Assembly: GCF_011947285.1 (NCBI RefSeq)
Contig: NZ_JAAOZT010000002.1
Span: 62,001-126,000 of the forward strand
Direction of reading: 5' to 3'
Source: Glaciimonas immobilis
GTDB lineage: Bacteria; Pseudomonadota; Gammaproteobacteria; Burkholderiales; Burkholderiaceae_D
DNA length: 64,000 nucleotides
The first letter of the stretch is position 1, and each line of letters starts with the position of its first letter. The notes under the pieces were generated by a model. It searched no databases. It had not been told where the DNA came from and worked only from the letters and a program-made list of their open reading frames with translations. Below, piece by piece: positions 39,629 through 49,304 of this stretch. Both the position numbers and the translations under genes were made by a program.

Positions 39629-40243
39629 TTACTTGGTGATGGTCGCAGACTCAATGACGACTTGTTGCACCGGCACATCTTGTGCGCCGGTTTTTACCTT
39701 TTTGATCTTGTCGACGACATCCATGCCCTGAATGACTTTGCCGAATACTGCGTAACCGTAACCATCTTGTCCCGGATAATTCAGGAACTGATTGTCATTG
39801 GTATTAATAAAGAATTGGGCACCGGCAGACTGTGGATCGGAAGTACGTGCCATCGCGACAGTGTATTGCGCATTTTTTAAGCCGTTCTTGCCTTCGTTTT
39901 CTACCTTGTTCGGTGCTGCCTTTTCGTTCATTTTTTTGTCAAAGCCGCCGCCCTGAATCATGAAACCATCAATCACACGATGGAAAATGGTGCCATTGTA
40001 GTGGCCGGTATTAACGTAACTTAGAAAATTTTTGACAGTCTTTGGCGCTTTTTCTGCATTTAGCTCAAGGACAATATCGCCCATATTGGTTTTTAGCATG
40101 ACGTGCGGCATGTCAGCAGCGTGTGCCGTAGAAAATGCGAAAGTCAGCGAGATAGCGGCGACTGACGATACCAGCGCGCGAGAAAAACTGCGGCGTGAAA
40201 TCGATGTTGCGCCTGGTGGCTTGCCGTGCTTGGAGCTTTGCAT
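39629..40243 (-). CDS. Exported peptidyl-prolyl isomerase (PpiA-like), Tat-type signal
   Basis: 204 residues from ATG 40243, which has AAGGG 8 nt upstream; the open frame continues 96 codons further but into implausible sequence. The N-terminus is a signal peptide ending STAHA near residue 42 with a twin-arginine-like motif SRRSFSR before the hydrophobic core. The mature part is a cyclophilin ([38 protein letters not shown]). It acts in the periplasm as a folding helper. Confidence 0.92.
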   Translation of the reverse strand: MQSSKHGKPPGATSISRRSFSRALVSSVAAISLTFAFSTAHAADMPHVMLKTNMGDIVLELNAEKAPKTVKNFLSYVNTGHYNGTIFHRVIDGFMIQGGGFDKKMNEKAAPNKVENEGKNGLKNAQYTVAMARTSDPQSAGAQFFINTNDNQFLNYPGQDGYGYAVFGKVIQGMDVVDKIKKVKTGAQDVPVQQVVIESATITK

Positions 40244-40318
40244 AAAATATCCCTTGGGGGTGAGTAATGAGGTAATGCGACATTTATAATGCGTCAATCT
40301 GTGTCCTGTGTGCAATAT

Positions 40319-40345
40319 ACCAGAGCTTGAGCGTCGCGCTCTGGT
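40319..40345. repeat. 8-bp inverted repeat between ppiA and cysS
   Basis: ACCAGAGC and GCTCTGGT with an 11-nt loop in the divergent control region of the cyclophilin and cysS. It could be an operator; no T-run. Confidence 0.45.
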
Positions 40346-40580
40346 GACAATACGGGTATTTGCTCGCGAGTTTAAGGTAAGAGTTGCGATTTTGCTTTTC
40401 CGCAATGCGTGGTTGTCTGGTTGTTTGATATACTGCGGCGAAAAGAAGCATTTTATCAAACTAAGCAACGCAGAAGAGATTTGGCGATGATGTCGGCGCA
40501 ACGAGGCGTATTTCAAGGATGGAATATGCAAAGACCGCTACTGTCGCACAACAGATTCTGTGTCTGAACCAGTAGATTCC

Positions 40581-41990
40581 ATGAGTAACCTGAAAATATA
40601 TAACACGTTGGCGCGCGCGAAGCAGCCGTTTTCCCCTATTGTGCCGGGCAAGGTGCGCATGTACGTGTGTGGCATGACCGTGTATGACTACTGTCATCTC
40701 GGTCACGCGCGGGTGATGGTGGTATTTGACATGGTGCAACGCTGGTTGCGGCACACCGGTTTTGACGTAACGTATGTGCGTAACATCACCGATATCGATG
40801 ACAAGATTATTCGCCGGGCGGTCGAGAATGGCGAGACTATCTCGCAATTGACGACCCGTTTTATCGCCGCTATGGATCAGGACGCAAAGGCGCTGGGCGT
40901 ACAAAAGCCCGATCATGAGCCACGTGCCACCGAATATGTACCGCAAATGCTTTCTTTAATCGGCAAGCTTGAAAGCAACGGTCTGGCCTATAAGGCGACC
41001 GATGGTGATGTCAATTATTCGGTGAGGGATTTTCCGGGATATGGCAAGCTGTCGGGTAAATCGTTGGACGATTTGCGGGCAGGGGAGCGGGTTGAGGTGA
41101 ATACCGGCAAGCGCGATCCGTTGGATTTTGTCCTATGGAAGGCCTCTAAGGAGTCCGAACCGGCAGAGGTAAAATGGGCTTCGCCCTGGGGGTCAGGTCG
41201 CCCGGGTTGGCATATAGAGTGCTCGGCGATGGCCGAACATTTAATGGGCGAACAATTTGATATCCACGGCGGTGGTCAGGATTTGCAGTTTCCTCACCAT
41301 GAGAACGAAATCGCCCAATCTGAAGGCGCATCTGGCCATCAATTCGTCAATTACTGGATGCATAACGGCTTCATTCGTGTCGATAACGAAAAAATGTCCA
41401 AATCTCTTGGCAACTTTTTTACGATACGCGAGGTACTCAAAAAATACGATGCCGAAGTTGTTCGATTTTTTATTTTGCGTGCCCATTACCGCAGTCAGCT
41501 TAATTATGCAGATAGCAATCTGGATGACGCCAAAAACGCGTTGACGCGTCTCTACACCGCGTTGAAAGAGGTGCCGCCCGACGATGCGTTATTCGACGCG
41601 AACGAGGCGCACGCGGTGCAAACGGTAGAGGCGATGAATGATGACTTCAATACGCCCGCTGCAATCGCTATACTGTTCGATCTTGCCAATGAGGTTAATA
41701 AAACGAAGTCGGCGACGTTGGCAAGACAATTGAAGGCGCTGGGCGCTAATTTGGGATTTCTGGGCCGTGAGCCAGACGATTTTCTAAAGGGACGTGCTAC
41801 AGGGGAATACGCTGTTGAGGGGGCTGTCGGTTTATCTGAAGAAAGCATTCAGTTGAAGATCGAAGCGCGTCTGGCAGCGAAGAAAGCCAAAGATTTTTCT
41901 GCTGCAGACGGCATTCGCGCCGAACTGCTAGCGGCAGGGGTCCTGCTGGAAGACAAGCCGAGTGGTCTAACTGAATGGCGGAGGACTTAG
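40581..41990 (+). CDS. cysS: Cysteinyl-tRNA synthetase
   Basis: Charges tRNA-Cys. About 469 residues of the class I type: zinc-binding [16 protein letters not shown] with the HIGH motif as [19 protein letters not shown], the second zinc region [10 protein letters not shown] and [14 protein letters not shown] (KMSKS loop). ATG 40581 ([10 protein letters not shown]) matches the family start; a GTG 21 nt earlier is also open. The end overlaps the longest frame of the glycosylase gene. Confidence 0.96.
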   Translation: MSNLKIYNTLARAKQPFSPIVPGKVRMYVCGMTVYDYCHLGHARVMVVFDMVQRWLRHTGFDVTYVRNITDIDDKIIRRAVENGETISQLTTRFIAAMDQDAKALGVQKPDHEPRATEYVPQMLSLIGKLESNGLAYKATDGDVNYSVRDFPGYGKLSGKSLDDLRAGERVEVNTGKRDPLDFVLWKASKESEPAEVKWASPWGSGRPGWHIECSAMAEHLMGEQFDIHGGGQDLQFPHHENEIAQSEGASGHQFVNYWMHNGFIRVDNEKMSKSLGNFFTIREVLKKYDAEVVRFFILRAHYRSQLNYADSNLDDAKNALTRLYTALKEVPPDDALFDANEAHAVQTVEAMNDDFNTPAAIAILFDLANEVNKTKSATLARQLKALGANLGFLGREPDDFLKGRATGEYAVEGAVGLSEESIQLKIEARLAAKKAKDFSAADGIRAELLAAGVLLEDKPSGLTEWRRT

Positions 41991-41995
41991 GTCGC

Positions 41996-42646
41996 ATGCA
42001 AAATATAATTACTGCCGATAACAAACTGCACGTGGCCGCCTATTGGGAAGACGCTAAAGTAGAGTTGATGAAGCGCGACCGTATCATGCGCAAATTGATA
42101 CCGCAATTTGGCGATTTGCACCTGACCGGACGCAGTGAACCGTTCACCACTTTGGCGCGCTCGGTCATCGGACAACAAATTTCGATTAAATCGGCAGAAG
42201 CCGTTTGGCAGAGATTTCTGTTAATCTGCCCCAAATGCTCGCCTTCCCAAGTGTTGAAGGCGGGCCACGAACAACTGGCTGCCTGTGGCTTGTCTAAGCG
42301 CAAGGCAGAATATATCCTCGATCTGGCTGAACATTTCAAAGCAAAACGGGTCCATGCGGACAAGTGGGCCAGCATGGATGACGAAGACGTTATCGCAGAG
42401 TTGATTCAGATTCGCGGTATTGGTCGCTGGACTGCGGAGATGTTTCTGATATTCAATCTGCTTCGCCCGAATATTTTGCCCTTGGACGACGTGGGGTTAT
42501 TAAAAGGAATTAGCGTGAATTACTTCTCGGGCGAACCGGTGTCGCGTAGCGATGCGCGTGAAGTTTCGGCCAACTGGGAGCCGTGGCGTACTGTTGCCAC
42601 GTGGTATTTATGGCGTAGCCTGGAACCATTACCGGTAGAATATTAA
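41996..42646 (+). CDS. DNA-3-methyladenine glycosylase (AlkA-like HhH-GPD)
   Basis: About 216 residues. It has a helix-hairpin-helix with the Gly/Pro-Asp arrangement: IRGIGRWTAEMFLIF followed by LPLDDVGLLKG, where the second Asp is the catalytic position. SVIGQQISIKSAEAVW is another family block. It excises alkylated purines in base-excision repair. I use ATG 41996 (GGAGG and AGG upstream); the frame also opens at 41975 inside cysS. Confidence 0.9.
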   Translation: MQNIITADNKLHVAAYWEDAKVELMKRDRIMRKLIPQFGDLHLTGRSEPFTTLARSVIGQQISIKSAEAVWQRFLLICPKCSPSQVLKAGHEQLAACGLSKRKAEYILDLAEHFKAKRVHADKWASMDDEDVIAELIQIRGIGRWTAEMFLIFNLLRPNILPLDDVGLLKGISVNYFSGEPVSRSDAREVSANWEPWRTVATWYLWRSLEPLPVEY

Positions 42647-42790
42647 CATTCGGGATGTCGGGCGAAGTAATGCGTACCAATGCTTGGTTTAAGGGCATTG
42701 GTGAGGGACACAGAAAAATAAAGATTCGGCGCAGTAATGTACCTTTCAGGTAAATGCCTCTCCGGCGCTGTGCAAAAACAAAGGAACACC

Positions 42791-43765
42791 ATGAGTAAGA
42801 CCACATTTCTTGGCTTTGAACAGTCGATTGCTGAACTTGATGGAAAAATAGAAGAGTTGCGCTTTGTACAGGACGATTCTGCAGTCGATATCTCCGAAGA
42901 AATCGACCGTTTATCCAAAAAAAGCCAACAACTGACAAAAGACATCTACGCCAAGCTGACGCCATGGCAAGTGTCACAAATTGCACGTCACCCGCAACGT
43001 CCGTACACGATGGACTACGTCAACGAGATGTTTACGGACTTTCATGAGCTGCACGGCGATCGCACCTACGCCGATGATCAGTCCATTGTCGGTGGACTGG
43101 CCCGTTTTAACGGTCAGGCTTGCATGGTGATCGGGCATCAAAAAGGCCGTGATACCAAAGAGCGGGCGCTACGTAACTTCGGCATGCCAAAGCCTGAAGG
43201 TTACCGCAAAGCATTACGTTTGATGAAAGTAGCTGAAAAATTTGGCTTGCCGATTTTTACCTTTGTCGATACGCCCGGTGCATTCCCCGGTATCGATGCT
43301 GAAGAGCGCGGTCAGTCGGAAGCAATTGGACATAATCTGTATGCGATGGCGGAACTGAAAGTGCCGCTAATTGCGACTATCATCGGCGAAGGCGGCTCCG
43401 GTGGCGCGTTGGCGATTGCGGTCGGCGACGCAGTATTGATGTTGCAATACTCGACTTACGCAGTGATCTCACCAGAAGGTTGTGCATCAATTTTGTGGAA
43501 AAGCGCCGAGCGCGCAGCAGATGCCGCAGACGCATTGGGTTTGACCGCGCACCGCCTTAAAGCAATGGGCCTGATCGACAAGATCGTCAATGAACCTCTC
43601 GGTGGCGCGCATCGCGATCCCAAGCAAATGGCGGGATTGTTGAAACGTGCGTTGGCTGATACATTGCGTCAATTCCAAGGTGTTAAAACCAAGGATTTGC
43701 TAATTGCCCGGCATGAAAAATTGATGGGCTACGGCAAATTTAAAGAAATTTCAGCGGCAGAGTAG
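42791..43765 (+). CDS. accA: Acetyl-CoA carboxylase, carboxyltransferase subunit alpha
   Basis: Transfers the carboxyl group to acetyl-CoA in fatty acid synthesis, with AccD. 324 residues: coiled N-terminus ([20 protein letters not shown]), then [54 protein letters not shown] and [10 protein letters not shown], the usual crotonase-type motifs. ATG 42791 is preceded by AAGGAAC; the upstream 18 codons of open frame are not family-like. Confidence 0.96.
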   Translation: MSKTTFLGFEQSIAELDGKIEELRFVQDDSAVDISEEIDRLSKKSQQLTKDIYAKLTPWQVSQIARHPQRPYTMDYVNEMFTDFHELHGDRTYADDQSIVGGLARFNGQACMVIGHQKGRDTKERALRNFGMPKPEGYRKALRLMKVAEKFGLPIFTFVDTPGAFPGIDAEERGQSEAIGHNLYAMAELKVPLIATIIGEGGSGGALAIAVGDAVLMLQYSTYAVISPEGCASILWKSAERAADAADALGLTAHRLKAMGLIDKIVNEPLGGAHRDPKQMAGLLKRALADTLRQFQGVKTKDLLIARHEKLMGYGKFKEISAAE

Positions 43766-43788
43766 ATATAAATTCGAAGGCAAATCCG

Positions 43789-45270
43789 GTGGCAAATCCG
43801 CAAACGGTCAGTATGACCGCACAGTTTGAGAGCGCGCTGAAAAGTATTATTCAGCGCGCTTTTTCTATTTCTTTTAACGGTGACACGGAAAGCCAGTCAT
43901 CTGTCGATGCGCCGGTCCCATCTTCATTGGCAATCGCGTATAGCGGTGGTCTGGATTCGTCCGTGTTGCTGGCGTTGGCAGCCCAGTATGCTGCTGACCA
44001 TCAGGTCAAGTTAAGCGCTTTTCATGTACATCACGGGATTAGTCCCAACGCAGATCATTGGCTGGCCCATTGCGCTGCTGAGTGCGAACGGCTGGGCGTC
44101 AATTTTGATCAGCGGCGTATCGCGTTGCGTAACGCCGATAAAACCGGCGTCGAAGAGGCCGCTCGCAATAGTCGTTATGCTGCATTAGGCGAGATGTGCC
44201 GTCAGCATCAGGTGCCGTTATTATTAGCCGCCCATCATATCGACGATCAGGCAGAAACCGTCTTGCTGCAATTGTTGCGGGGTTCTGGCGTTGCTGGATT
44301 GTCGGGCATGGATGCCGTCAATGCAGCGCCCACTTTGTTGGGCGATCCAACCTTATTAATGGCGCGACCCCTGCTGACAATATCGCGGGCGCAACTTGAA
44401 GATTATGCGACCACGCATGATATTACGTACGTTGAGGATGAGTCGAATCACGATCCACGCTATGCCAGAAACGCGCTGCGTCATCAACTGATGCCGGTAT
44501 TAAGCCAGTATTTCGTCGGCTTTCAGGAACGTTTAACGCGCACCGCCGGCCACATGCAATCTAGTCAAAAATTATTGGTGGAGTTGGCGGCGCAAGACAT
44601 GCGTGAGTGCGCTGGCGACAATTGGTTAGCGCTTGAAAAAGTGCGGCAGCTAAGTGCGGCACGTATCGATAATTTATTACGTTATTGGTTTGGTCTGCAC
44701 GATCTGCGCATGCCCTCTAGCGCATGGCTTAGTGAAATGCGGGATCAACTGTTATCGGCAAAAGCCGATGCGCAACTTTGTGTCACGCATCCGGAATGCC
44801 ATATCAGACGCCATCGGAACCGGGTTTTTCTGACGCCGCGCGATGATCTTGATCGGGAAGAGATCGATCCAATCCCTTTCCGCTGGAACGGTGAGGCAGA
44901 ACTGGCTTTTCCCATTTACGGCGGCGTTCTGCATTTTGACGCATCGGAACAAGGTGTGGCGGCCGACTGGCTAAGCCAGCAACCGCTGCAATTACAATAT
45001 CGTAGCGGCGGCGAACGTATGAAGTTGGCCTTTAACCGGCCAACTAAAGCCTTGAAATATCTCTATCAGGCTGCCGATATACCGGCTTGGGAGCGCGAAT
45101 GTTTGCCTTTGGTGCGTGCCGGAGCAAAGTTGCTGTTTGCCGCAGGGATTGGCTTTGATTGCCACTTATTGGCAGAAGAGGGCGGGGGCAATGTCACGTT
45201 ACGTTGGAAGGCCGACAATTTATCGTTGCGTAAGGTATTTCCGGAGCTGCGCCTGGCGGAGCAGTTGTAG
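43789..45270 (+). CDS. tilS: tRNA(Ile)-lysidine synthase
   Basis: Makes lysidine at C34 of tRNA-Ile(CAU), so that it reads AUA. 493 residues: PP-loop ATPase motif AYSGGLDSSVLLAL near residue 52, HHGISPNADHWLAHC, AAHHIDDQAETVLLQLLRGSG, and a C-terminal TilS domain. The start is GTG 43789 or ATG 43813; both lie before the first conserved block. It follows accA after 23 nt, a common order in Burkholderiales. Confidence 0.95.
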   Translation: MANPQTVSMTAQFESALKSIIQRAFSISFNGDTESQSSVDAPVPSSLAIAYSGGLDSSVLLALAAQYAADHQVKLSAFHVHHGISPNADHWLAHCAAECERLGVNFDQRRIALRNADKTGVEEAARNSRYAALGEMCRQHQVPLLLAAHHIDDQAETVLLQLLRGSGVAGLSGMDAVNAAPTLLGDPTLLMARPLLTISRAQLEDYATTHDITYVEDESNHDPRYARNALRHQLMPVLSQYFVGFQERLTRTAGHMQSSQKLLVELAAQDMRECAGDNWLALEKVRQLSAARIDNLLRYWFGLHDLRMPSSAWLSEMRDQLLSAKADAQLCVTHPECHIRRHRNRVFLTPRDDLDREEIDPIPFRWNGEAELAFPIYGGVLHFDASEQGVAADWLSQQPLQLQYRSGGERMKLAFNRPTKALKYLYQAADIPAWERECLPLVRAGAKLLFAAGIGFDCHLLAEEGGGNVTLRWKADNLSLRKVFPELRLAEQL

Positions 45271-45482
45271 ACAGCCCTGAAGGCGGCTTGTTGCCGCAAT
45301 AGTGTGCGCCTCACAGTCAAAAACTGCAAAAATGGGGTGAAATAGTTCACTTGGCAGGGTTGATGACCACTTTACCCATGTTTGGCTTGTCACATTAAGG
45401 CTTAACAGGTAAAGTTGAGGGTTGGAATTTTTAGCATCCTGCCATTATCTCTTAGCACTTTATTGCCCACTCTCTCTACCTT

Positions 45483-46736
45483 ATGGCTTTAATCGTCCAC
45501 AAATACGGCGGCACTTCGATGGGCTCTCCTGAGCGTATCAAAAATGTCGCTAAGCGCGTTGCCAAATGGCATAACGCGGGCCACCAGATCGTCGTCGTTC
45601 CGTCGGCAATGTCAGGTGAAACTAACCGCCTGTTAGGGTTGGCAAAGGAAATTAATACCAATCCCGACCCGCGCGAGCTAGACATGCTGGCCGCAACCGG
45701 TGAGCAAACGTCAGTCGCACTATTAGCGATGGCGTTGCAGGCGATTGGTCAACCCGCCGTGTCGTACGCGGGCTGGCAAGTCGTAATCAAGACCGATTCG
45801 GCACATACCAAAGCACGCATACACTCCATCGACGACGTTAAAGTACGACGTGATCTGGATGCCGGTAAAGTCGTGATTATTACCGGTTTTCAGGGTGTCG
45901 ATGAAAACGGCAATATCACTACGTTAGGTCGCGGCGGGTCTGATACCTCAGCCGTAGCCGTCGCTGCGGCAATGGGCGCAGCCGAATGTCTGATTTATAC
46001 CGATGTTGATGGTGTCTATACCACTGATCCACGCGTGGTATCCGATGCCCGCCGTTTGAATACGGTGACTTTCGAAGAGATGCTTGAGATGGCCTCGCTA
46101 GGCTCCAAAATTCTGCAAATTCGCTCGGTCGAATTTGCCGGAAATTACAAGATGCCAACCCGCGTGCTGTCCTCGCTAACTGACCCCTTAATGCCGCTGG
46201 AACAGGAAATGATTTCTGGCACACTGATTTCGTTTGAGGAAGATACAAAGATGGAACAAGCTACGATTACCGGCATCGCATTTAGTCGCGATGAAGCAAA
46301 AATTACCGTGATCGGCGTGCCTGATCGTCCAGGAATTGCCTATCAGATCCTGGGTGCAGTTGCCGAAGCCAATATTGAAGTCGATATGATTATTCAGAAC
46401 CAGTCGATGGACGGCAAAACCGATTTCACCTTCACCGTCTCGCGTAGTGATTACGATAAAACCATGGGTGTGCTCGACAGCAAAGTAAAAGCACATGTTG
46501 GTTCGGGCAACATCGTAGGCGATAATAAAGTATCCAAGGTCTCGGTAGTCGGTGTCGGTATGCGCAGCCACGTGGGAATCGCGTCGCAAATGTTTCGTAC
46601 CTTATCGGAAGAGGGTATCAATATCCAAATGATCTCTACCTCCGAAATCAAGATATCTGTATTGATCAACGAAAAGTACATGGAGTTGGCCGTACGTGCA
46701 TTGCACAAAGCGTTTGAGCTGGAAAAAGTCCAATAG
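45483..46736 (+). CDS. lysC: Aspartokinase
   Basis: Phosphorylates aspartate, the entry to lysine, threonine and methionine. 417 residues: VHKYGGTSMGSPERIKNVA at the N-terminus, kinase domain with GRGGSDTSAVAVAAA and TDVDGVYTTDPR, then two ACT domains (ITVIGVPDRPGIAYQILGAVAEANIEV; VSVVGVGMRSHVGIASQMF) that sense lysine/threonine. A single gene with a 212-nt leader in which I saw no riboswitch-like structure. Confidence 0.96.
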   Translation: MALIVHKYGGTSMGSPERIKNVAKRVAKWHNAGHQIVVVPSAMSGETNRLLGLAKEINTNPDPRELDMLAATGEQTSVALLAMALQAIGQPAVSYAGWQVVIKTDSAHTKARIHSIDDVKVRRDLDAGKVVIITGFQGVDENGNITTLGRGGSDTSAVAVAAAMGAAECLIYTDVDGVYTTDPRVVSDARRLNTVTFEEMLEMASLGSKILQIRSVEFAGNYKMPTRVLSSLTDPLMPLEQEMISGTLISFEEDTKMEQATITGIAFSRDEAKITVIGVPDRPGIAYQILGAVAEANIEVDMIIQNQSMDGKTDFTFTVSRSDYDKTMGVLDSKVKAHVGSGNIVGDNKVSKVSVVGVGMRSHVGIASQMFRTLSEEGINIQMISTSEIKISVLINEKYMELAVRALHKAFELEKVQ

Positions 46737-46743
46737 AATTTAA

Positions 46744-46763
46744 TTTTGCCTTTTATGGCAAAA
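46744..46763 (+). terminator. Stem-loop after lysC
   Basis: TTTTGCC and GGCAAAA pair around TTTTAT, starting 8 nt after the stop codon. The following AAGACAGACTTTTTATT has a delayed T-run; a moderate terminator. Confidence 0.55.
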
Positions 46764-46778
46764 AAGACAGACTTTTTA

Positions 46779-46807
46779 TTGACCAAGTTCGTTTGAAAAG
46801 ATATCAT
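46779..46807 (+). promoter_or_regulatory. Promoter of tRNA-Ser(GCT)
   Basis: TTGACC, 17-nt spacer, TATCAT, ending 43 nt before the tRNA. A near-consensus sigma-70 promoter. Confidence 0.8.
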
Positions 46808-46850
46808 GCGTAGCCTTGCTGCAGCGATATCATGATGTAGCAGCAAGTTT

Positions 46851-46944
46851 GGAGGCGTGGCCGAGTGGTCGAAGGCACTTCCCTGCTAAGGAAGCATATG
46901 GGCTTAAACCTGTATCGTGGGTTCGACTCCCACCGCCTCCTCCA
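46851..46944 (+). tRNA. tRNA-Ser(GCT)
   Basis: 94 nt with acceptor GGAGGCG/CGCCTCC, anticodon loop CTGCTAA (anticodon GCT), long variable arm, GGTTCGACTCC T-arm and encoded CCA. The class II structure and anticodon give serine (AGC/AGU codons). Confidence 0.97.
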
Positions 46945-46952
46945 AGAATGAT

Positions 46953-46979
46953 AAGCCCCTGATTCGTCAGGGGCTTTTT
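46953..46979 (+). terminator. Terminator of tRNA-Ser
   Basis: AAGCCCCTGA-TTCG-TCAGGGGCTT, a 10-bp stem with a tetraloop, then T residues; 8 nt past the tRNA end. Confidence 0.93.
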
Positions 46980-47340
46980 CATATGTGGCGTCGATGAGTA
47001 TCCGCCCTTATATGGGCTTCAGATGGACGGGGAGATGCTAACGGCGACGCTCTCCGAGCCACTTGTTTTTAGGTGCGCTGTATCGCATTTGTACCGGGCA
47101 CCGGCTGGTTTCCTTAGGTGTCCGAAACGTTACGTTTATGCTATTCTGCGCGCTAAATTGTGATGCAAGATGCATTCACTATCTGATCTAAAAGCTTAAG
47201 TTCTTCAAAGTTTTCTCAATTGCAGCACTGATCATCGGTTTCTTTTAACGTCTAAAAATGGTTTAGTCGCGATGTCGTGTGATCACATCGCGCATTTAGT
47301 TAACATCCAGTTATTTCCCGGTGGGGATACCAGTCAACGT

Positions 47341-47823
47341 ATGAATTCCATCTATAAAACGCAGGTTGAAGATAATTTGCACATCGTGTTCGCTATCGTG
47401 ACCAAGCAGGATTTTGAGAGTCTGGTCGCGCTGCGAATTGCAGCCATGCGCGAGAGTCTGGAGCGGGCGGGAAAGTTTGATCCGGCACGCGCCAGAGAAC
47501 GTCTTAAAAACGGTTTCAAAGCCGAACATGCCCGTCACATCCTCGTTAATGGCGTGCACGCCGGGTTTTTTGTCCTGAGGCCAGTCGAACAGGCACTATC
47601 GCTGGAACATTTATATATCCATCCGGACTATCAAGCTCGCGGCATCGGTGCCGAAGTCATGCAAAGTATAATTGCGCAGGCAGACGCGCTCGGCGTGCCG
47701 ATTAAGGTCAAGGCGTTGACGGGAAGTTGATCAAACGGTTTTTACTTGCACCATCATTTTATAGAAACGGATCAGGATGACTGGGATACGTTTTATATAC
47801 GTCACACAAATGCAGACTCTTAA
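47341..47823 (+). pseudogene. GNAT acetyltransferase interrupted by an in-frame TGA
   Basis: A GNAT-fold N-acetyltransferase: FVLRPVEQALSLEHLYIHPDYQARGIGAEVMQSII holds the acetyl-CoA-binding R/Q-x-x-G-x-G/A block. The frame stops at TGA 47728-47730 after ALTGS but continues in the same frame as SNGFYLHHHFIETDQDDWDT and FYIRHTNADS to TAA 47821-47823, which is exactly the expected family C-terminus (N-x-F-Y ... GF). One nonsense change, without frameshift, separates the two parts. The frame opens as early as 47272. A sequencing error or a very recent mutation are both possible. Confidence 0.75.
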
Positions 47824-48636
47824 CCCTCTGCGCACATGGCATACAGCAGACTGGATCATGGGGTGAACACGCGGTGCACAAATCTCAGCGCGGGGAGTCT
47901 GAAGGATATTTCATATAATAGAATCGATGGTGATATTTAAGTGGTTTTGCCTAAATCTGTGCGATAGAATTAAAGTGTTGGGAATCAGGTAGTTAGGTGA
48001 ATTAGGCGATAGTTGTTAACAGGGTTATTCACACAATCTGTTGATAACTTAGTGCGGCAAAAGCATTCTCAATGATTTTTTCTATCGTGAGCCCCATACT
48101 CGGGCCTACCTGGAAGTTATTAAGTAGTCAAAAGGATATGGTATACATAAACTATATATCTGTTATCACGATAATAAAGCAGACTTGCTTTGCTGCACTG
48201 CGGTATAGTTCATTTGTCTCCTCCAACACCTCAAAGGTTTGGATTTAACCCACTAATTATTTAGTGGGTTTTTTTTTGTCCTTAAATAATCTTCTTAAAC
48301 CGCGGTGCCTGCAAAACCTATCTTGCACGGAAGAACTGCCTAATGTAACGTGTTATTCCACCAGTTTGCTGCCGCGTTGCACGGAACTTTGTAGTCTGTC
48401 ATACTGCGGCGCAATGTTTTCTTCGTCGTTTATCAGCGGGGCGGTTATTTCTACCGTAAAAAATATGTCCGCTACTAAATCTTGACAACAAGATAGTCGT
48501 TACGATGAGAACCTGATAAAATTCTGCCCTGTCTTGTCAAGAATGTTTTGTTGTCCCAACTTTTCGGGATAAGTTAATGTTTTTAGATGTCTGGTTTTAA
48601 TTTGCTTATGAATTAAATTCGACGGCTATTCTACAT
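47824..48636. other. 813-nt stretch without a supported gene
   Basis: AT-rich DNA between the broken GNAT gene and the tRNA-Leu promoter. It contains a strong terminator at 48247. TGTCTCCTCCA near 48220 resembles a class II tRNA 3' end, perhaps a remnant. A 73-codon frame at 48264 starts inside the terminator and has no protein-like features. Confidence 0.5.
48247..48277 (+). terminator. Orphan rho-independent terminator
   Basis: AACCCACTAA-TTAT-TTAGTGGGTT, a 10-bp perfect stem, followed by seven more T residues. No gene is recognised immediately upstream, so it may end an unannotated small RNA or a lost tRNA gene. Confidence 0.88.
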
Positions 48637-48666
48637 TTGACTTTTCACTATAACGTTAGGTAGAAT
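48637..48666 (+). promoter_or_regulatory. Candidate promoter of the intron-containing tRNA-Leu
   Basis: TTGACT, 18-nt spacer, TAGAAT, about 150 nt before the tRNA 5' end. The leader in between is unusually long for a tRNA. Confidence 0.45.
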
Positions 48667-48852
48667 GCGGACTTCGCGATTTTACGCAACGAGCCGGTAG
48701 AGTAAAAATTTTACTTAAAGTCTCAGGTAGTAAAAGCGTTAAAAAAGTTCAGACGTTAAGCTAAAACGTAAAAAAGCAAAGAGCATAGCGAAGATCCAGA
48801 ACACGGATATTCACAATGCCCGAGTGGTGAAATTGGTAGACACAAGGGACTT

Positions 48853-49078
48853 AAACTAATTTGAGCCCTCTTGAAGAAATTCTTGAGGTGAAACTCGTCA
48901 AACTCGGCGAAGGCCCTGGACGAAAGTCCGAGCTAATACCGAGCCAAGCCCTCCGACGAAAGTTTGGGGGAAGGTGTAGAGAGCAGACGGCGAGCACCTA
49001 AAGTCGCAAGACCATGGTGAAGGCGTGCTCCAGACCACGAACAGCGCATGCGCTGGCGGCTAAAGCCGAAGTGGTAAG
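48853..49078 (+). ncRNA. Self-splicing group I intron (226 nt)
   Basis: The conserved core is visible in order: P-like TCAAACTCGGCGAA (48898-48911), Q-like ACCGAGCCAAGCC (48938-48950), R-like GTGTAGAGAGCAGACGGC (48974-48991), CACCTAA, and S-region ATGGTGAAGGC then TCCAG. These blocks closely parallel the Azoarcus tRNA-Ile intron as I remember it. The 5' exon ends in U and pairs with the internal guide TTGAGCCC to give a U-G pair at the splice site; the intron ends in G (49078), both group I rules. No endonuclease ORF is inside, so it is a minimal ribozyme. Confidence 0.9.
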
Positions 49079-49112
49079 AAAATCCCTCGACTTAATCGTC
49101 GTACCGGTTCAA

Positions 49113-49130
49113 TTCCGGTCTCGGGCACCA
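49113..49130 (+). repeat. attL: tRNA-Leu 3' end
   Basis: TTCCGGTCTCGGGCACCA, the end of the tRNA 3' exon, recurs at 57160 with one G missing. This is the probable integration core, with the functional tRNA end kept on the integrase side. Confidence 0.75.
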
Positions 49131-49164
49131 AGTACACGTATCACGAAGTACCAAGAAGTTTCAG

Positions 49165-49197
49165 AACCCGCTACCTTCATAGGCTAGCGGGTTTTTT
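49165..49197 (+). terminator. Terminator behind the tRNA-Leu, carried by the element
   Basis: AACCCGCTA pairs with TAGCGGGTT around an 11-nt loop, followed by T residues. It lies inside attL, so it came with the element; the probable original terminator is at 57212. Confidence 0.85.
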
Positions 49198-49304
49198 GTT
49201 GTGCCAGAGAGTATCAAGAGGTAGCATGAAAGCTCACACAAACAGCGGTATGTCTGACGGTATGCGCGTTACCGGTTACAGCAGATACCGTCAGGGAGAA
49301 AAAC

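Larger units (their letters stand above)
48818..49130 (+). tRNA. tRNA-Leu(UAA) split by a group I intron
   Basis: 5' exon 48818-48852 and 3' exon 49079-49130 join into an 87-nt class II tRNA. Acceptor stem GCCCGAG/CTCGGGC, D-arm GTGGTGAAATTGGTAGACAC, anticodon stem AGGGA/TCCCT with loop CTTAAAA (anticodon TAA), T-arm GGTTCAATTCC and encoded CCA. The split lies between anticodon bases U34 and A35, the position also used by cyanobacterial tRNA-Leu(UAA) introns. The last 18 nt serve as attL of the adjacent element. Confidence 0.93.

Noticed and set aside
48264-48485. 73-codon frame after the orphan terminator
   Set aside because: It begins inside the terminator stem, has no Shine-Dalgarno and an odd Cys/Leu/Ser-rich composition.
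48853-49078. tmRNA as an explanation for the structured insert in the tRNA
   Set aside because: There is no tag reading frame and no alanine-type acceptor; the group I core blocks and exact exon junctions explain it better.
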